Source: Neurospora tetraspora
Lineage: Eukaryota; Ascomycota; Sordariomycetes; Sordariales; Sordariaceae
NCBI RefSeq assembly: GCF_033439725.1
Contig: NW_026944384.1
Span: 2,604,001-2,668,000 of the forward strand
Reading direction: 5' to 3'
DNA length: 64,000 nucleotides
Position 1 is the stretch's first letter; each line of letters starts with the position of its first letter. Position numbers and translations under genes: made by a program. The notes under the pieces are model-generated. The model saw only the letters and a program-made list of their open reading frames with translations. It ran no database searches and was not told the DNA's origin. Below are positions 59,883-64,000 of the stretch, one piece after another.

Positions 59883-61171
59883 ATGCTCCTCCTCCGACCC
59901 CTCCGCCAGACATCACGAGTAGCAACCGCGGCCTTGAGCGCTTCGACAGCGCGGGCTTGCGCTCAACGCTCCAGCAATGCCACATTCTACCTCCGACGCA
60001 CCTATGCAGCAAGAGGCGCACCCGCGAGCTTCCCAACAATCGATACTTGCCCGTCGCCCACCTGCTCATGCGCTCCGACTCCCACGTTCCCCGAAGGCTT
60101 CGAGATCGATCACACCACGCCTCTCAACGGTCTTATGCCAAACCACGCCCAGCAAGTCCTAATCTGCACCGGCAAGGACGACTGGCCATCCAAAATCGAG
60201 GATGATGACAATGGCCAAAACCATGCCGCCATGCTGCGCGATCTGATCGGCCGTGGAGGTCCCTATAACGATGTGAGTTGACCGAATAAAGCCCATGGAA
60301 AGAAAGGTCCAATCACTACAAGACACCACGAATATGGGGATGGTACAAGAATAGAGAAAAAAGAAAGCAGTAATGGCTAACAGGTAAGTTCCCACCTCCC
60401 CCTTGAGGCTGAGGTGTTTCCCCAAATCAACAGCCCTTCCACAACATCTCCGTCCTCAACGTCTCCTTCCCCCCATCTTCTTCTTCTTCGCCCTCCGACG
60501 CCCCCACGAACACCAAAACAACATCAATCTACCTCCTCCCCGACTTCAAATACCTCCCCTCCCTCTCCTCCGACCCCAACCACCTCAAAGCCCTCGTAAA
60601 AGCCCACCTCCTCCCCGAAAAGCTGCACCCCGTGCACGACCACTCGCCGCCCGCCAAGCGGGAGGCACTTCTCTGCGATCCCACGTACGCCGATCTGGTG
60701 CCCGGGATTCGTGATATAAAAAACGAGGTGATCGTGTTGATCTGCGGCCATGGCGGGCGGGACCAGCGGTGCGGGGTGTACGGGCCCCTGTTGCGGACCG
60801 AGTTCGAGGCGAGGCTGGCGGAGCAAGGACCTGAAAAGATCGAGGTGCTAAAGGGCGCTGCTGCGCCTGCCGAGAAGGAGGACCTGGAGGAGGAAAGTAA
60901 GAAGGTCTGGGGAGCGAGGGTCGGGCTGATTAGCCATATCGGTGGCCACAAATTCGCGGGCAACGTGATTGTTTATATTCCGCCGGGGTTGAAGATTTAT
61001 GACTCGGACGTGCCGCATCCACTGGCGGGACATGGGATTTGGTACGGGCGGGTTGAACCGAAGCATGTGGACGGGATTGTGAAGGAGACGATCGGGAAGG
61101 GGAATGTGATTAAGGAGCTGTTTAGGGGCGGGATTAAGCAGGGTGGTGAGATTTTGAGGTTGCCTTTGTAG
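59883..61171 (+). CDS. Aim32/Apd1-type thioredoxin-like [2Fe-2S] protein
   Basis: Mitochondrial member of the sucrase/ferredoxin-like family; yeast Aim32 acts in redox quality control. Two exons: 59883-60272 and 60434-61171; 375 residues. The N terminus (LLLRPLRQTSRVATAALSAS) is a good mitochondrial presequence. After a Cys-rich segment (DTCPSPTCSCAP), the C-terminal thioredoxin-like domain carries the family cluster ligands: Cys-x8-Cys (Cys234, Cys243 in CGHGGRDQRCGVYG) and His-x3-His (His298, His302 in SHIGGHKFAGN). The end GEILRLPL is intact. The 161-bp intron contains an AG immediately followed by GTAAGT (60383/60384), a possible recursive or alternative splice point. Family assignment is firm; Apd1 (cytosolic) is the alternative name. 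Confidence 0.88.
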
Positions 61172-61599
61172 AGTTCGGTAGATGTAGGTGTAGGGTGTTT
61201 GAGTAGTTCGTGAAAAAGTCTTGATAGCTGAAATACAATTCGAACCACGGCTGCGAAGAAAGCACTTGATTACTGTGACATCGCTAGATACCCCTATATA
61301 CACAGTAGACTTAATGTGCACTTCCAGGTTACGAATGCAAGCAGCCCACCGTCCGTCCACCTTTTGGACGGGTTGGCGGACAATGTCATCGTGCACACCA
61401 AGCTCCTGTGCGAATTGATACTGGTGATGGTGATCTGACAATAGTAGTATCAGCGCTATACCAACTTGTGTATTGTGTAGTACGTCTAGTGTAGGAAATC
61501 AAAGTCTGGAAAAAACGCCGGCCTATGCAGCCTCGCAGCACCACTTTTTCAACCCACTGCCTCCCCTCCCAACTCAAGCTTTCTTCAAGCCTTCTAACT
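61172..61599. other. Convergent intergenic region between aim32 and the P4-ATPase
   Basis: Tail-to-tail 3' flanks of two genes. No open frame of note, no repeat. Confidence 0.45.
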
Positions 61600-64000
61600 T
61601 TATATCCCCTGAACCTTCCTATACGAAGGCGGTTTCATCGTCCTCCTAATCACCTTGGCCGCATACGTCGGAATGAGCGAAATGGCAGCAATAGCAGCCA
61701 CGCGCCACAAGAAACCCCTGTTCCCGTTAGTAACCATCATCTCTAACCCGAAGCCGTGGAGAGGTAATACTCACAAAGTCAAAACAAACTTCAAATCAAA
61801 ATACCCTCCCAAAAACGGTATCGAAACAATATACATCAGAAACGTCCCCACAATCGAGACCACCATGACCCAATGCCACGTCGTGATCTCGATCGCCACC
61901 ATCAGCAGCTCGTTGAGCACGAGGACCGTGTAGCTGACGGCCAACATGCGGGGGCCATCGACGCCGGTGAGCACTTGAGACAGGCCCTGGATCAAGCAGC
62001 CCTGGTAGATGGAGACAAAAACCCAGACGAAAAAGGTGCGGTAGGAAAGAGAGCTGCCGGAGGTTAGCTCCTTGTAGAGCTCGGGATACAAATTGGCGAG
62101 GTCTTCGTCTACGTCCTTGTCGAGGACGAGGGAGAGAACCGGGAAGGCGGTGTAGACTGTTGCGTAGCCTACCATTAGCCAGTCCTGTGTTTTTGGTTAG
62201 TGACTGCGACTGCAACGAAAGGGATGACCTGGGAGGGAAACATACCTTGTAAAGACCCTCCGGCTCGAACTTCAACGCAATACTGTACATAGTCTGACAA
62301 ACAGCAATAATCAAGCCACGGTGGATAACAAACTGCGCCAGCTTCGCGCTGCGCTTATAGCTATTACGACCGTGCCAGACCAAAAGCTTCGTCAAATGGT
62401 GGAACTGCTCAATGGAAAAGTCGGCCGCCAAACTAGCCTGACGACCCTCCTTGCCCACAATACCCACACCCACGTCCGCAGCCTGGATCATGGAAACATC
62501 GTTTCCACCGTCTCCGATGCAGCAGACGCGCTTCTTGGTGTACTCCTTGATCAGCTTGGCGACCTCGGCCTTCTGCGTCGGCGAGCAACGGCAGGCCACG
62601 ACGGTCGGCAAGAGCACAGCTACCGAGATGAACTCGCGCCGGAAGTGGGTCAGGTACATGGCCAGGGACTCTCCGTCGATGAGCAGACAGGAATCGGTCT
62701 TGCTCCGAAGCAGGTCCAGATTATCTTGCGCACCATCCTTCCTCCTGAGCTTGGCGATAGTGTGGATGTACTGACCCCTGGCAACGAGCTTGGAGCTCAC
62801 GGCGACGCAACGAGCGGTTTCCACCTTGTCGCCGGTAAGCATCCAGATTTTGATACCGGCGTTGCGAAGAAGCTCCAGAGACGGCTTGACGTCTTTCTGC
62901 AGCTTATCTTCGACACCCGTCACGCCGAGCAGTTCTAGGTTATGCTCGAGGTACTGCGAGACGACAGCTTGCATGTTGGCTTCGCGACCGCTGATGGCGA
63001 GCGAGGCCTCGTGGTGCTTGGCAGAAAATTCCTGATATTCCTTCAAAGACAGACGCTTCCTGCCGACCACGAGCGTGCGGAGACCTTCACGCGCCATGTT
63101 CGCCGTCTCCTCGTCGAGCCAGTCGTTGGCGGCGACGATGGAGCTCATGACGGTGTCTGCACCCTTTTGATAGAACCAGATTTCGCTGCTTCCGAGGCTG
63201 GGGTTTCCGGGTTGGAGCTTTTCGTAGAACTGGACAATGATGCCCATGCGCTTGCCCTCTGAGGTGAAGGGGAATATGTCGAGAATACGAACCTTGACCA
63301 CCGGCCGGCCGGTTTCGGCGGATTCGAGGACGATGTTCTTGCGATCTCGGTGAGCCAGACGCAGGCCTACGGATTCGGTCCATTTGACAATGGCAATCTC
63401 GTCAGGCGAGCTGGCTTGATATGAGTTGACAGTTTGACCGTTCTCGTCTTCTTCCGAGGTCGGGGTAACATTGTGGCAGAGGGCAAGAGCTAGGACGACA
63501 TCGCGGACACGCGACCCAATCTCACGGCGTGTTCTCGTAGCACCAACGTTGGCGGCCGAGTATGCCGAGGACGGGGTTGCTAGAGCCAGGCTTGCGGAAG
63601 AGGCCGAGGAGCTCAGGTTGAACCCTTGCTTCACGTAGGTGGCAACCTCGTCCATTGCTTCGTTGGCATATGAGACAGTGCCGACGTGGATCTTCTTCAT
63701 CTCCATTTCGTTTTGGGTTAAGGTGCCCGTCTTGTCACTCAGAAGATACTCTATCCGTCCCAGATCCTCAGGAATCGTACTGGTTCGCACAACAGCCCCG
63801 GGGATCCCAGGATCTCTTTGGATAAACCATGAGTAGACAGACTTGCCGAGATCCAAGTTGACACGAAGACTGATGGGAACAATGGTGGAGAACAATACCA
63901 AGAATCTCATGATCTTAACGTACCAGACGTTTCCCTTGGCCGTGCTGAAGCCTTCCAGAGCAACAAGAACGATAGACAGGAACAGTGTGAGGAAACACAG
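61600..64000 (-). CDS. P4-type phospholipid flippase, Neo1-like (3' part; runs off the right edge)
   Basis: Lipid-flipping P-type ATPase of Golgi/endosomes, homologue of yeast Neo1 and human ATP9A/B. Three exons visible on the minus strand: 62246 to the edge, 61775-62184, 61600-61717. The 5' part lies beyond the window; the frame is open to base 64000. Seen: LVALEGFSTAKGNVWYVKIM and FSTIVPISLRVNLDLGK (helix 4 region with the PISL flippase motif), the phosphorylation site SDKTGTLTQNEM, KGAD nucleotide-binding segment, MLTGDKVETA, and GDGGNDVSMIQAADVGVGI. Membrane helices follow, and the tail ends PPSYRKVQGI. The phrase PEDLGRIEYLLSDKTGT is characteristic of Neo1 rather than Dnf/Drs2 flippases. 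Confidence 0.92.

Overview
The window looks like ordinary euchromatin from a filamentous ascomycete of the order Sordariales, close to Neurospora and Sordaria. The reasons are short introns (about 50-200 bp) with GT..AG ends and CTAAC/CTGAC branch sites, compact genes on both strands, and products that match well-known Neurospora genes: cna-1 (calcineurin A), leu-5 (mitochondrial leucyl-tRNA synthetase), cbs-1 (trimethyllysine dioxygenase), cyh-2 (ribosomal protein uL15) and NAD-dependent formate dehydrogenase. Assignments rest on reading the protein sequences and recalling the families; no database was searched. Exon joins were placed by hand from splice signals, reading frame and protein continuity.

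Layout. 0-12.3 kb: a USP7/Ubp15-type deubiquitinase, tim22, the SNW splicing factor prp45 and a p24 cargo receptor. 13-21 kb: a membrane PhoD-like phosphatase, cbs-1 and a sugar/polyol-type SDR. 21-29 kb: cna-1, a cyclase-family protein, cyh-2 and a proteasome assembly chaperone. 29-37 kb: the DEAH helicase Dhr1/Ecm16, Mediator subunit Med6 and an MMtag-domain protein. 37-43 kb: a giant 1834-residue protein with an HSP90-like (GHKL) ATPase domain at one end and a zinc-peptidase-like HELAH motif at the other. 42.7-46.4 kb: the largest gene-poor gap. 46-64 kb: formate dehydrogenase, leu-5, an LAT-type amino-acid transporter, a Cyc2-like flavoprotein, the mitochondrial release-factor methyltransferase mtq1, aim32, and the 3' part of the P4-ATPase neo1, which runs off the right edge.

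Most genes are housekeeping genes with no operon-like link. The loose themes are protein turnover (deubiquitinase, proteasome chaperone), RNA and ribosome biogenesis (prp45, dhr1, cyh-2) and mitochondrial function (tim22, leu-5, cyc2-like, mtq1, aim32). Several pairs are divergent and share a promoter interval: p24/PhoD, PAC3/dhr1, med6/MMtag, leu-5/transporter, mtq1/aim32.

The least expected signal is not a protein. Two intergenic intervals, each between convergent genes (fdh/leu-5 and cyc2-like/mtq1), carry diverged inverted copies of the same ~500-bp segment. Its best conserved core has a TATA-like box, a tRNA-type A box, a B-box-like block and a doubled T5 run, the layout of an RNA polymerase III gene or a SINE-like element. 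One copy has acquired a 10-bp minisatellite. No retroelement, DNA transposon, CRISPR array, rRNA or canonical tRNA was recognised.
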